In this document: piece by piece, positions 1 to 8,938 of the stretch
Numbering within the stretch: position 1 is the first letter of the stretch
How the letters are laid out: the number at the start of each line of letters is the position of its first letter
Made by a program: the position numbers and the translations under genes
Notes under the pieces: generated by a model
Seen by the model: only the letters and a program-made list of their open reading frames with translations
Database searches by the model: none
Told to the model about the DNA's origin: nothing
Source of the DNA: an uncultured Acetatifactor sp.
GTDB taxonomy: Bacteria > Bacillota > Clostridia > Lachnospirales > Lachnospiraceae
Reading direction: 5' to 3'
DNA: 42,578 nucleotides
Assembly (NCBI GenBank): GCA_910587555.1
Contig: CAJULV010000035.1
Location: forward strand, 1-42,578

Positions 1-1
1 G

Positions 2-1405
2 AACCAGCTGCTGTCCGAGATGGACGGCTTTGACAGTTCCAAGGGTATCCTGATTCTGGGAGCCACGAACCGTCCAGAGATTCTGGATAAGGCGCTTCTG
101 CGGCCGGGGCGTTTCGACAGGCGGATTATCGTGGATAAGCCGGATCTGAAAGGGCGTGTGGAGATCCTGAAGGTACATGCCAAGGATGTGAAGATGGATG
201 AGACGGTGGATCTGGACGCCATTGCGCTGGCAACCAGCGGCGCGGTGGGTTCCGATCTCGCCAATATGATCAACGAGGCTGCCATTAATGCGGTAAAAGA
301 AGGACGAGATTACGTTTGCCAGAAGGATTTGTTTGACGCGGTGGAAGTGGTTCTGGTAGGCAAGGAGAAGAAAGACCGCATCATGAGCAGGGAGGAGCGC
401 AAGATTGTGTCCTATCACGAGGTGGGGCATGCCCTGATCAGCGCCCTGCAGAAAAATTCCGAGCCGGTGCAGAAGATTACCATCGTGCCCCGTACCATGG
501 GTGCGCTGGGGTATGTGATGCATGTGCCGGAGGAGGAGAAGTATCTGAATACGGAGGCGGAACTGCGTGATATGCTGGTTGGCCTGGTAGGCGGCCGTGC
601 GGCGGAGGAGGTCGTTTTCGATACGGTTACCACCGGTGCCGCAAATGATATTGAGAAAGCTACGGATATTGCGCGGAATATGGTGACCCGGTACGGTATG
701 AGCAGGCGTTTCGGACTGGTGGGGCTTGCCACGGTGGAGAGCCAGTACCTGGAAGGCCGGACGGCATTGAACTGCAGCGATACCACGGCGGCAGAGATCG
801 ATAAGGAAGTCGTGGAGATACTGAAGGAAAGCTATGACAAGGCGCTGAAGATGCTGAAGGAAAACCGGGAGATTATGGATAAGCTGGCGGAATTCCTGAT
901 TGAGAAAGAGACCATCACCGGCAAGGAGTTTATGGCAATCTTCCGGAAGGAGAAGGGGCTGCCGGAGCCGGAGGAATCCCGCGAGGCCGGGAAGGGGGAA
1001 CGTGCTTCTTCCCGGGCGAAGGAGGAGCCTGTTTCTTCCGACCGGGCGCAGGCAGAGACCGACGTCAGGGAAAGAGATTCCGTTTCCGGGGTAATTGAGA
1101 TGCCGGGACCGGTGGAGGTGCCGGAGCCGGACAATGGGTCAAAGGATGTACAGGAGTGTGCGGATGTATCCCTGGCAGATGTACCGGAATCCACGGATGT
1201 ACCCCGGACGGATGCGCAGGAGTGCGCGGATGCGTTTCGGACGGATGCACAGGAGTCCGTTACTCCGGCGGAAGCGGGCCTGGCAGAGGAGGCAATCCCT
1301 GAAAATCAGGCGGAAGCGGGCAAAAAGGAAGCCGCCGGGAGCGGGGAGGCGCCGCAGGAAGATGCGCGTCCGGTGGGAAGGTTTTCCAACGGAAAAATAG
1401 ACTGA
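2..1405 (+). CDS. ftsH: ATP-dependent zinc metalloprotease FtsH, 3' part (5' end outside window)
   Basis: FtsH is a membrane-anchored AAA+ protease that extracts and degrades membrane and some soluble proteins. The reading frame is open from base 2, so the gene starts upstream and the transmembrane part and Walker A are not seen. What is present is the second region of homology (ATNRPEILDKALLRPGRFDR, arginine fingers) and then the peptidase domain with the zinc motif HEVGH (consensus HExGH; about residue 133 counted from the first Met in the window) and the downstream Asp-containing AANDIEKATDIARNMV segment. After the normal end of the fold (MAIFRKEKGLPEPEE) there is an unusual tail of about 130 residues, acidic and rich in E, A, D and P, with four copies of an 11-residue repeat. 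The catalytic part is certain; the role of the tail is unknown. Confidence 0.97.
   Translation, partial: NQLLSEMDGFDSSKGILILGATNRPEILDKALLRPGRFDRRIIVDKPDLKGRVEILKVHAKDVKMDETVDLDAIALATSGAVGSDLANMINEAAINAVKEGRDYVCQKDLFDAVEVVLVGKEKKDRIMSREERKIVSYHEVGHALISALQKNSEPVQKITIVPRTMGALGYVMHVPEEEKYLNTEAELRDMLVGLVGGRAAEEVVFDTVTTGAANDIEKATDIARNMVTRYGMSRRFGLVGLATVESQYLEGRTALNCSDTTAAEIDKEVVEILKESYDKALKMLKENREIMDKLAEFLIEKETITGKEFMAIFRKEKGLPEPEESREAGKGERASSRAKEEPVSSDRAQAETDVRERDSVSGVIEMPGPVEVPEPDNGSKDVQECADVSLADVPESTDVPRTDAQECADAFRTDAQESVTPAEAGLAEEAIPENQAEAGKKEAAGSGEAPQEDARPVGRFSNGKID
1145..1276 (+). repeat. 33-bp repeat x4 in the ftsH tail
   Basis: Four degenerate in-frame copies encode an 11-residue unit of the form D-[VA]-[QP]-E-[CS]-x-D-[VA]-x-x-[TA] (the fourth copy is more diverged). 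It lies in the disordered-looking C-terminal extension of FtsH, outside the protease fold. Confidence 0.75.
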
Positions 1406-1412
1406 GATTAGA

Positions 1413-1448
1413 ATTAGGATGTGCTGTCGGATGGCGGTACATCCTAAT
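1413..1448 (+). terminator. hairpin after ftsH
   Basis: A perfect 10-bp stem (ATTAGGATGT with ACATCCTAAT) sits 8 bases after the ftsH stop. The sequence after it is CTTGTATC, without a good T run, so it may be a weak terminator or an mRNA-stabilising hairpin. Confidence 0.45.
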
Positions 1449-1449
1449 C

Positions 1450-1478
1450 TTGTATCACGCCGGTGTATGTAGTATAAT
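1450..1478 (+). promoter_or_regulatory. sigma-A-type promoter for the amidase gene
   Basis: TTGTAT (1450-1455), a 17-bp spacer, then a perfect TATAAT (1473-1478). The start codon of the amidase gene is about 75 bases downstream. The -35 box overlaps the end of the ftsH hairpin. Confidence 0.55.
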
Positions 1479-1554
1479 ATGGAGACGGCATTGCTTTTGA
1501 GCGGAAAAACGGTTGTTTAGGAAGGATACGGGCAGTATAAACAGAAGGAGAGGT

Positions 1555-2766
1555 ATGCAGGATATGGTTTGCGGGGAAGAACGGAAAAGAAAACAGGGAG
1601 GGCGGGTCTGCCGCAGGCTGGCGGTTACGGGTATCATTTTGTGCCTTCTGCTGAGCAGCTGCGGGAATATAGCGGAAACTGAGGATTCGGCACAGGCGGC
1701 AGAGCCGGATGTCCTGGTTGAAATACCGATAGAGGAGTCTGAGGAAGTGGGAATGCAGGAGACGGAAGGAGGCTCGGGTTCTTCGGACCATGTTCAGAGT
1801 ACCGGAGAAAACGAAAGCATTGCCGCCGGTGAAGGCAGCCGGGCGGTAAGCGGAGAGCCGGGGGAAGGCGAAAGCGCGGGAACGGATGATCAGCCCGGGG
1901 CGGGCGGAAATGGGGAGGACGCAGGAGAGTCCGGAACCGGCGGGAATGGGGAGGACGCAGGAGAGTCCGGAACCGACGGGAATGGGGAAGATGCCGGACA
2001 GCCCGAAACTGCCGGGAATGCGGAAAACGCCGGAAAGACAGAGCCGGGCGGAAATGCGGAAAACACCGGAGAACCCGGAAGCGGTGCTGCCCCGTCGGAA
2101 CAGGAATCCGCGGAGGATGGGAATCCGGCGGAACAGAATGGCCTTGTGGTGGTAATCGATGCGGGACACCAAAGCAAGGGCAACAGCGAGAAGGAACCCA
2201 TAGGGCCAGGTGCCAGTGAGAGCAAGGCGAAAGTTGCCGGCGGGACCTCAGGGGCCACCAGCGGCCTGAAGGAGTATGAACTGACCCTGATGGTGGCGCA
2301 GAAGCTGGAGAGCGAGCTGCTGGAGCGGGGATATCAGGTCATTATGGTCAGGACTAGCCACGATGTGAACATGAGCAACAGCGAGCGGGCACAGGTGGCA
2401 AACGATGCCTCCGCTGACGCTTTTATTCGCATCCATGCCAACGGTTCGGAAAACACCTCCGTCCACGGAGCGATGACCATCTGTCAGACTGCATCCAATC
2501 CCTATAACGCGGATTTTTACCAGAGCAGCAGGGACCTGTCGGACTATGTGCTGGACGAGCTGGTGTCCTCTACCGGCTGCAAAAAGCAGTATGTGTGGGA
2601 GACGGATACCATGAGCGGTATTAACTGGTGCCAGGTGCCGGTGACGATTGTGGAGATGGGCTACATGACCAACCCGGAGGAGGACACGCTGATGGCTACG
2701 GAGGATTACCAGGAGAAGATTGCGGAAGGGATTGCCAACGGAATCGACAAGTTCTGCGGCAGATAG
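1555..2766 (+). CDS. Lipoprotein N-acetylmuramoyl-L-alanine amidase (Amidase_3)
   Basis: A peptidoglycan amidase that cleaves the bond between MurNAc and the stem peptide outside the cell. The 403-residue product starts with a basic stretch and a hydrophobic segment ending in a lipobox (LSSC), so it should be a lipid-anchored surface protein. An E/G/S-rich linker follows, including five 12-residue repeats. The catalytic Amidase_3 domain fills the last 210 or so residues: VVVIDAGH (zinc His), GLKEYELTL (zinc Glu), FIRIHAN (zinc His) and VEMGYMTNPEED (catalytic Glu). The ATG at 1555 is chosen because AGAAGGAG lies just upstream; an in-frame TTG at 1513 lacks a ribosome binding site. The gene stands between ftsH and uvrC with its own promoter. 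Confidence 0.9.
   Translation: MQDMVCGEERKRKQGGRVCRRLAVTGIILCLLLSSCGNIAETEDSAQAAEPDVLVEIPIEESEEVGMQETEGGSGSSDHVQSTGENESIAAGEGSRAVSGEPGEGESAGTDDQPGAGGNGEDAGESGTGGNGEDAGESGTDGNGEDAGQPETAGNAENAGKTEPGGNAENTGEPGSGAAPSEQESAEDGNPAEQNGLVVVIDAGHQSKGNSEKEPIGPGASESKAKVAGGTSGATSGLKEYELTLMVAQKLESELLERGYQVIMVRTSHDVNMSNSERAQVANDASADAFIRIHANGSENTSVHGAMTICQTASNPYNADFYQSSRDLSDYVLDELVSSTGCKKQYVWETDTMSGINWCQVPVTIVEMGYMTNPEEDTLMATEDYQEKIAEGIANGIDKFCGR
1903..2082 (+). repeat. 36-bp tandem repeat x5 in the amidase linker
   Basis: Five in-frame copies encode a 12-residue unit close to GGNGEDAGESGT. The first two copies are almost identical and the later ones diverge. The unit forms a flexible acidic spacer between the lipid anchor and the catalytic domain. 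Confidence 0.85.
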
Positions 2767-2825
2767 AATGGAAGTGACGGAATTGCTGCAAGGTGGATTT
2801 TGGACAACCGGCAAGGAGTGACACC

Positions 2826-4694
2826 ATGTTCAATTTTGAAGAAGAGTTAAAGAAGCTTCCCAGGAATCCGGGAGTTTATATCATGAGAGATGACAAAGAT
2901 GTCATTTTATATGTGGGCAAGGCGATTAACCTCCATAACCGCGTGCGCTCTTATTTTCGTGAAAATATCGGCAGAGGGCCCATGATAGATAAGATGGTGT
3001 CCCTGATCGCCCGATTCGAATATATTGTCACGGATTCGGAGCTGGAGGCCCTTGTGCTGGAGAACAATCTGATAAAGGAGCATTCCCCCAAATACAATAC
3101 GCTGCTGAAGGATGATAAGACCTATCCGTATATCAAGGTAACGTTGGGGGAGGCTTATCCCCGTATCTTGTTTTCCCGGATGATGAAGAAGGACAAGTCG
3201 AAATATTTCGGACCCTATACCAGCGCAGCGGCCGTGAAGGATACCATTGAGCTGCTGAATAAGCTTTATCATCTGCGGACCTGCAACCGAAGCCTGCCCA
3301 GGGACATCGGCCAGGAGCGCCCCTGCCTGAACTACCATATCAAACAATGCGACGCTCCCTGCCAGGCTTATGTCAGCCAGGAGCAGTATCGGGACCAGGT
3401 ATCCCGGGCGCTGGAGTTTCTGAACGGCAATTACGGGCGTATACTGAATGAACTGGAGGCAAAGATGAGGGCTGCGGCGGAGGAGCTGGATTTCGAGTCC
3501 GCGGCGGGATATCGGGATCTGTACAACAGCGTGAAGCAGGTATCCCAGAAGCAGAAGATAACGGACAGCACAGGGGAAGATAAGGATATCATTGCGCTGT
3601 ATCGTGACGAGAGGGAGGCCGTAGTGCAGGTGTTTTTTGTGCGGGACGGCAAGCTGATCGGCAGGGAACATTACTATATGACACATGTGTCGTCCGAGAA
3701 TAAGGCGGAGATACTGGAGAACTTTGTAAAGCAGTTCTACGCAGGTACCCCGTTTATTCCCAGGGAACTGATGCTTCAGTATGAGATCGGGGACAGGGAG
3801 CTGATTGAAAAGTGGCTGACAGAGCGCAGAGGCGGGAGGGTATACATACGGGTGCCCAAAATCGGCGCCAAGGAAAAGCTGGTGGAACTGGCCGCCCAGA
3901 ACGCCAGGCATATTCTGGAACAGGACAGGGAACGGCTGAAGCGGGAGGAGGGCCGCACCATCGGCGCGGTGAAGGAGATCGCCGGGCTGCTGGGGCTGGA
4001 ACATATCGAGCGCATGGAGGCGTTCGACATTTCCAATATCAACGGCTTTGAAAATGTGGGTTCCATGATTGTGTTTGAAAAAGGAAAGCCAAAGCCAAGC
4101 GATTACCGTAAATTCCGCATTAAGACCGTATCCGGGCCGGACGATTACGCCTGCATGAAGGAGGTTCTGGCCAGGCGTTTCCGGCATGGGCTGGAGGAAG
4201 AGAAGGAGCTGGAGGAGAAAGAACTGGACCGGGTGTACGGCAAATTTACCAGGTTTCCGGACCTGCTGATGATGGACGGCGGAAGGGGCCAGGTCAATAT
4301 CGCGCTCTCCGTGCTGAAAGAACTGCAGATTGCCATTCCTGTCTGCGGCATGGTGAAGGATGACAATCACCGCACCAGAGGGCTGTATTTCAACAATGTG
4401 GAACTGCCCATCGACACGCGTTCCGAGGGGTTTAAGCTGATTACCAGGGTACAGGACGAAGCCCACCGTTTTGCTGTCGAATACCACCGCTCCCTGCGCA
4501 GCAAGGCCCAGGTAAAATCGGTTCTGGACGAAATCCCGGGGGTGGGTCCTGCCAGAAGAAAGGCGCTGATGCGGCATTTTAAATCCATTGAGGAGATCAA
4601 GGCGGCCGAGGTAGAGGAGCTTGCGGCCCTTCCGGAAATCAACCGGCGGGCCGCGGAAGAAATTTATGCGTTTTTCCGCAAAAAAGCAAATTGA
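2826..4694 (+). CDS. uvrC: Excinuclease ABC subunit C
   Basis: UvrC makes the two incisions in nucleotide excision repair together with UvrA and UvrB in the cytoplasm. The 622-residue product has the full family order: an N-terminal GIY-YIG nuclease (NPGVYIMRD ... ILYVGKAINLHNRV), a Cys-containing region (LRTCNRSL ... RPCLNYHIKQCDAPC), a UVR helical hairpin (AAEELDFESAAGYRDL), the RNase H-like C-terminal nuclease (EAFDISNINGFENVGSMIVFE ... LMMDGGRGQVN) and a terminal helix-hairpin-helix pair (LDEIPGVGPARRKALMRHF). The length is normal. The ATG at 2826 has AAGGAG 7 bases upstream; the in-frame GTG at 2793 does not. Confidence 0.97.
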   Translation: MFNFEEELKKLPRNPGVYIMRDDKDVILYVGKAINLHNRVRSYFRENIGRGPMIDKMVSLIARFEYIVTDSELEALVLENNLIKEHSPKYNTLLKDDKTYPYIKVTLGEAYPRILFSRMMKKDKSKYFGPYTSAAAVKDTIELLNKLYHLRTCNRSLPRDIGQERPCLNYHIKQCDAPCQAYVSQEQYRDQVSRALEFLNGNYGRILNELEAKMRAAAEELDFESAAGYRDLYNSVKQVSQKQKITDSTGEDKDIIALYRDEREAVVQVFFVRDGKLIGREHYYMTHVSSENKAEILENFVKQFYAGTPFIPRELMLQYEIGDRELIEKWLTERRGGRVYIRVPKIGAKEKLVELAAQNARHILEQDRERLKREEGRTIGAVKEIAGLLGLEHIERMEAFDISNINGFENVGSMIVFEKGKPKPSDYRKFRIKTVSGPDDYACMKEVLARRFRHGLEEEKELEEKELDRVYGKFTRFPDLLMMDGGRGQVNIALSVLKELQIAIPVCGMVKDDNHRTRGLYFNNVELPIDTRSEGFKLITRVQDEAHRFAVEYHRSLRSKAQVKSVLDEIPGVGPARRKALMRHFKSIEEIKAAEVEELAALPEINRRAAEEIYAFFRKKAN

Positions 4695-4787
4695 AGGGCG
4701 GGTCCTGCGTTACCACCTGCCGGGAGCGTATCGGATTCCGCGGGACAGAAATTCCGTGGGTTTGGACGGCGCGCGGAACGATTACCA

Positions 4788-4801
4788 TAAATCATGATTT
4801 A
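4788..4801. promoter_or_regulatory. 14-bp perfect palindrome upstream of hprK
   Basis: TAAATCATGATTTA is a perfect palindrome lying 26 bases upstream of the -35 box of the hprK promoter. It has the size and position of an operator or activator site. No regulator is recognised; this is inference from symmetry and position only. Confidence 0.3.
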
Positions 4802-4826
4802 CAGCAAAATAGTTACGGGATATCGC

Positions 4827-4855
4827 TTCACAACAGGCTTCAATTATGATACAAT
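4827..4855 (+). promoter_or_regulatory. sigma-A-type promoter for hprK
   Basis: TTCACA (4827-4832), a 17-bp spacer and TACAAT (4850-4855): five of six matches in each box. The hprK start is about 95 bases downstream. Confidence 0.6.
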
Positions 4856-4951
4856 ATTGACACATAGGGGCATTGCGTCAGCCGGTGAGGCGGCATGCCC
4901 GAGTCCGGGACGAGTATCATTTGAACAGACGAAACAGGAGAAAACATAAGC

Positions 4952-5899
4952 ATGGAAAGTGTCAGACTGACCCGACTAATCGATAAAATGAAGCTGGAGA
5001 ACCTTACGCCCGAGATCGACGTGAAGGATATCCGTATTACGCAGCCCGATGTCAACCGTCCGGCGCTGCAGCTGACAGGCTATTTTGAGAATTTTGACTC
5101 TACCCGGCTGGAGATTATAGGCTTTGTAGAGTATTCTTATATGGAAAGCATGCCCGATGAGCGCAAGCTGGAGATATACGATGAGTTTATGAATTATGAT
5201 GTGCCCGCGGTGGTATTCTGCCGGGAACTGAAGCCGGACCCCATTTTCCTGCAGGAAGCGATTGCACACCGGATTCCGGTGCTTTCCACCAAGAAGGCCA
5301 CATCCGCTTTTATGGCGGAGGTAATCCGATGGCTGAACGTGAAGCTTGCTCCCTGCATATCCGTGCATGGCGTGCTGGTGGATGTCTACGGCGAGGGCCT
5401 GCTGATTACGGGGGAAAGCGGTATCGGCAAGTCCGAGGCAGCGCTTGAACTGGTGCGCCGAGGGCATCGTCTGATTACGGACGATGTGGTGGAAATCAGG
5501 AAGGTCAGCGATGACACGCTTGTGGGTTCCGCGCCGGATATGCTGAAGCATCTGATAGAGCTGCGGGGAATCGGCGTGGTGGACGTGAAGGCCCTCTTCG
5601 GCGCTTCCGCGGTTATGGATACACAGAATATCGATCTCGTCATCCGCCTGGAGGACTGGGACAGGGATAAGGAGTACGACAGGCTGGGCCTGGAGGAGAA
5701 CTATACGGAGTACATGGGCAATAAGGTGGTCTGTTACAATATTCCCATCCGTCCCGGCAGAAACGTGGCGGTTATCTGCGAGTCTGCCGCCGTTAACCAC
5801 CGCCAGAAGAAAATGGGGTATAATGCGGCGCAGGAACTTTATTCCAGGGTACAGAATTCTTTTGCCAGGAAGAAGGAAGATGAGCCGGATCCGTTTTGA
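4952..5899 (+). CDS. hprK: HPr kinase/phosphorylase
   Basis: HprK phosphorylates Ser46 of HPr and Crh when glycolytic intermediates are high and removes the phosphate when they are low, which controls carbon catabolite repression in Firmicutes. At 315 residues it has the normal length, with an N-terminal regulatory domain (residues 1-130) and a C-terminal kinase domain. The P-loop GESGIGKS is at residues 154-161, the catalytic His is in SVHG (139) and the signature LIELRGIGVVDVKALFG is at about 201-217. The start has AGGAG upstream. A likely target, the Ser46-bearing HPr paralogue at 9841-10107, is encoded 4 kb downstream in the same gene cluster. Confidence 0.97.
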   Translation: MESVRLTRLIDKMKLENLTPEIDVKDIRITQPDVNRPALQLTGYFENFDSTRLEIIGFVEYSYMESMPDERKLEIYDEFMNYDVPAVVFCRELKPDPIFLQEAIAHRIPVLSTKKATSAFMAEVIRWLNVKLAPCISVHGVLVDVYGEGLLITGESGIGKSEAALELVRRGHRLITDDVVEIRKVSDDTLVGSAPDMLKHLIELRGIGVVDVKALFGASAVMDTQNIDLVIRLEDWDRDKEYDRLGLEENYTEYMGNKVVCYNIPIRPGRNVAVICESAAVNHRQKKMGYNAAQELYSRVQNSFARKKEDEPDPF

Positions 5900-5995
5900 A
5901 TATTCCGGGTTCAGATTCCGGCCGTTTTGGCATGGGGTAAATTGATGGCGGCAGGGCAGTGAGGCAGGCCGTTATAGAGAGGATGGATAAAAGCG

Positions 5996-6937
5996 ATGAG
6001 CAAGTATGCAATTGGGGTAGACATTGGGGGAACCAGTGTTAAAATGGGACTTTTTGAGAGAGAGGGCAATGTCCTGGATAAGTGGGAGATACCCACGATG
6101 AAGGACAATAAAGGGGCTTCCATTCTGCCTGACGTGGCGAAGAGCATTCTGGCGAAGCTGAAGGAAAAAGGGATCCGGGAAGAAGAGCTGGTGGGGGTAG
6201 GCGTAGGCGCGCCGGGACCCATGGACGACGAGGGCACGCTTCTCGGCGGGGCCGTGAATCTGGGATGGGATTCTTTTAACATACCCCAGGCGTTGGGCGC
6301 ATATATTAAGGTACCGATAAAAGCAGCCAACGATGCCAATGCCGCCGCGTTCGGCGAAATGTGGCAGGGAGGCGGCAAGGGATATGACAGCCTGGTGGTG
6401 GTGACACTGGGGACCGGCGTGGGCGGGGGCATCATTGTCCGTGGAAAGATTCTGGTAGGGTCCTGCGGCGCAGGCGGTGAGATAGGGCATATTCACATAG
6501 AGGACAACGACACGGAGAGCTGCAACTGCGGAAATAAGGGATGTCTGGAGCAATATACCTCGGCTACCGGCATTGCACGTCTGGCAAGGCGGTATCTGGC
6601 GGAGCATAGGGAGGCCGTCACGGTCCTGCGGAAAGAAAACATATCCGCAAAGACCGTGTTCGACGCCGTGAAGGCAGGAGACGCGGCAGCGAAGGAGATT
6701 GCGGGGCAGTTCGGAGATTATCTGGGCAAGGGGCTGGCAATGGTGTCGTCGGTGGTAAACCCGGAGATCTTCGTGATCGGAGGCGGCGTGTCCAAGGCCG
6801 GGGAGATTTTGCTTTCCTACATAGAACCCTATTTCCGAAAGTATGCCTTTGGCAATTGCAAGGAGACAAGATTTGCGCTGGCAAAGCTCGGAAATGATGC
6901 GGGGATCTATGGGGCGGCAGCCCTGGTTCTGCTGTAA
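5996..6937 (+). CDS. ROK-family glucokinase
   Basis: A cytoplasmic sugar kinase of the ROK family, most likely phosphorylating glucose at C6 with ATP. The 313-residue product opens with the phosphate-binding DIGGTSVK motif (residues 9-16), has the NDANAAAFGEMW substrate motif, the GTGVGGGIIV loop and the ROK zinc motif CNCGNKGCLE. Length and motif order match Firmicute GlcK proteins. A weak GAGAGG lies upstream of the ATG. It sits 96 bases after hprK and before murB, which fits a shared carbon-control cluster. Substrate assignment to glucose is from family knowledge, not shown by the sequence. Confidence 0.9.
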   Translation: MSKYAIGVDIGGTSVKMGLFEREGNVLDKWEIPTMKDNKGASILPDVAKSILAKLKEKGIREEELVGVGVGAPGPMDDEGTLLGGAVNLGWDSFNIPQALGAYIKVPIKAANDANAAAFGEMWQGGGKGYDSLVVVTLGTGVGGGIIVRGKILVGSCGAGGEIGHIHIEDNDTESCNCGNKGCLEQYTSATGIARLARRYLAEHREAVTVLRKENISAKTVFDAVKAGDAAAKEIAGQFGDYLGKGLAMVSSVVNPEIFVIGGGVSKAGEILLSYIEPYFRKYAFGNCKETRFALAKLGNDAGIYGAAALVLL

Positions 6938-7044
6938 ACGCAGGGCACGGCCGGTTATGAAGCCCGCGGCGGCAAAGGCATGCGTGGTTCTGGCCGGGGA
7001 AAGGCTTGTAAACGTGGTAAAAATCAGAAAAGGGAAGTAATCAG

Positions 7045-7956
7045 ATGATCGGTGGAGCAGTAATTGAAGCATTGCAAAAATTTGTACCACGGGAGAACAT
7101 TCGTCTGCAGGAACCGATGGCAGGTCATACTACTTTTCGGATAGGAGGGCCTGCCGATTGCTTTCTGGAGTTGGAAAACGAGGAACAGCTGAAAAAAGTA
7201 CGGCGATATCTGGAACTGACAGGGGTATCGTTTTTTGTGTTGGGAAACGGAAGCAATCTGCTGGTAAATGACACCGGGTACAGAGGCATTATCCTGCAGG
7301 TTGGTTCTAAAATGAACGGGATTTCCGTACAGGGGAACCGGGTAATTGCGAAGGCAGGGGCTACGCTGGTACAGGCGGCACGGACTGCCATGGAACACGG
7401 GCTTTCAGGGCTGGAATTTGCATCAGGCATTCCGGGTACCGTTGGCGGCGGCGTGGTTATGAACGCCGGGGCCTACGGGGGAGAGATGAGCCAGGCAGTG
7501 GTGCAGGTGAACGTGGTGAGCCGGGACGGCGAGATATTGGAGCTGGACAACGAAACCATGGAATTCGGCTATCGAAGCAGCGTGATTAAGCATAGCCCGT
7601 TTATTGTGACAGAGGTTACGTTTTGCCTGGACAGAGATGACAAGGATGTCATAAAAGGCAGAATGGAAGAACTGGCCATGCGGCGGAGGGAGAAACAGCC
7701 GTTGGAGTATCCCAGTGCGGGAAGCACCTTTAAACGCCCAGAGGGACATTTTGCGGGAAAACTGATTATGGAAGCCGGACTGAAGGGATTTCGGATCGGT
7801 GGTGCCCAAGTGTCCGAAAAGCATTGCGGATTTGTCGTCAATACGGGAAACGCAACGGCGCAGGATGTAAGGGACGTGATGACTGCGGTGCAGAATCGGG
7901 TGAAAGGGCAGTTCGGGGTAGAACTTGAGCCGGAGATTCTATTTGTGGGCTGGTAA
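7045..7956 (+). CDS. murB: UDP-N-acetylenolpyruvoylglucosamine reductase
   Basis: MurB makes UDP-MurNAc by NADPH-dependent reduction, an early cytoplasmic step of peptidoglycan synthesis, using FAD. The 303-residue protein has the type II MurB pattern: TTFRIGGPAD, the FAD loop LGNGSNLLV, SGIPGTVGGGVVMNAGAYGGE, the catalytic Ser in YPSAGSTFKRP and the C-terminal Glu in EPEILFVG. The start at 7045 has AAAAGGGAAG about 9 bases upstream. The order murB-rapZ-whiA is common in Firmicutes. Confidence 0.97.
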   Translation: MIGGAVIEALQKFVPRENIRLQEPMAGHTTFRIGGPADCFLELENEEQLKKVRRYLELTGVSFFVLGNGSNLLVNDTGYRGIILQVGSKMNGISVQGNRVIAKAGATLVQAARTAMEHGLSGLEFASGIPGTVGGGVVMNAGAYGGEMSQAVVQVNVVSRDGEILELDNETMEFGYRSSVIKHSPFIVTEVTFCLDRDDKDVIKGRMEELAMRRREKQPLEYPSAGSTFKRPEGHFAGKLIMEAGLKGFRIGGAQVSEKHCGFVVNTGNATAQDVRDVMTAVQNRVKGQFGVELEPEILFVGW

Positions 7957-8015
7957 TATGTACAAAAGGAAGCCGCGGGCTGGCCCGGGAGGCATGTCGG
8001 AAGGTGTGAGAGAAC

Positions 8016-8882
8016 ATGAGATTTGTGGTAGTGACGGGAATGAGCGGCGGGGGAAAGAGTACTGCCCTGAAAATGTTGGAGGATGCCGGGTTTTACTGTG
8101 TGGACAACCTTCCGGTTTCCCTGATTGAAAAATTTGCGGAACTGGTATCCATGCCCGGCAGCGAGGTGGGCAAGGTGGCCCTGGGGCTTGACGTGCGTTC
8201 CGGGCAGTCCTTTGAAGATGTCACCGGCATCCTGGAGAAGCTGAAAAAGGCGGGTTATAAACTGGAAATTCTCTTTATGGACGCAGACGAGAATGTAGTT
8301 ATAAAGCGTTATAAGGAGACCAGGAGGATTCATCCCCTGGCGGCGGACGGAAGGGTGGAGGACGGTGTCAGGGCGGAACGCCGCGTGCTGGAGAAAATCA
8401 GGCGAAGCGCGGATTATGTAATTGATACATCGCTTCTGTTAACCAGGGAACTGAAAGAAGAACTGGACAGGATTTTTGTGGAGAACGCAGAGTACAACAG
8501 CCTTATCGTGACGGTAATGTCGTTTGGGTTTAAGCACGGAATGCCGTCGGATGCCGACCTGGTGCTGGATGTCCGTTTTCTGCCCAATCCTTTTTATATA
8601 GATGAACTGAAGCATAAGACCGGAAATGACAGGGAAGTGCAGGAGTATGTTATGGGCTATCCGGAAGCGGAAGCGTTTATGACGAAGCTGACGGATTTGC
8701 TGCAGTTTCTGCTTCCCAATTATGTCAGGGAGGGAAAGTACCGCCTGGTGGTGGGCATCGGCTGTACAGGAGGCAGGCACAGGAGCGTTACGCTTGCCAA
8801 CGAACTTTACAGGCGAATGAAAGAGAACGGGAAATACGGATTCAAGCTTTATCATAGAGATGTAAACCGACAGGGGAAGTAA
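8016..8882 (+). CDS. rapZ: RapZ/YvcJ family nucleotide-binding protein
   Basis: RapZ-family proteins bind nucleotides and RNA; in enterobacteria RapZ controls amino-sugar synthesis through small RNAs, while the role of the Bacillus homologue YvcJ is less clear. The 288-residue product has a P-loop at residues 8-15 (GMSGGGKS), the family segment GFYCVDNLPVSLI, SFGFKHGMPSDADLVLDVRFLPNPF in the middle and the C-terminal GIGCTGGRHRSV motif. It is followed by whiA, as in Bacillus, but the yvcK gene that lies between them in Bacillus is missing here. Start ATG at 8016 follows GGAAGGTGTGAGAG. Confidence 0.95.
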   Translation: MRFVVVTGMSGGGKSTALKMLEDAGFYCVDNLPVSLIEKFAELVSMPGSEVGKVALGLDVRSGQSFEDVTGILEKLKKAGYKLEILFMDADENVVIKRYKETRRIHPLAADGRVEDGVRAERRVLEKIRRSADYVIDTSLLLTRELKEELDRIFVENAEYNSLIVTVMSFGFKHGMPSDADLVLDVRFLPNPFYIDELKHKTGNDREVQEYVMGYPEAEAFMTKLTDLLQFLLPNYVREGKYRLVVGIGCTGGRHRSVTLANELYRRMKENGKYGFKLYHRDVNRQGK

Positions 8883-8938
8883 GGAGGCGTTCATTCTAAG
8901 GCAGCCTGCCGGAATTGTCGGTGAAATGAGGAGGGCGT

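Noticed and set aside
2907..4577. 556-codon minus-strand frame opposite uvrC
   Set aside because: Shadow of a certain gene with family-wide motifs; the minus frame has no start signal or known domain.
7007..7020. cre-like site TGTAAACGTGGTAA before murB
   Set aside because: Two mismatches to the CcpA consensus and no other support; too weak to call despite the carbon-control context.
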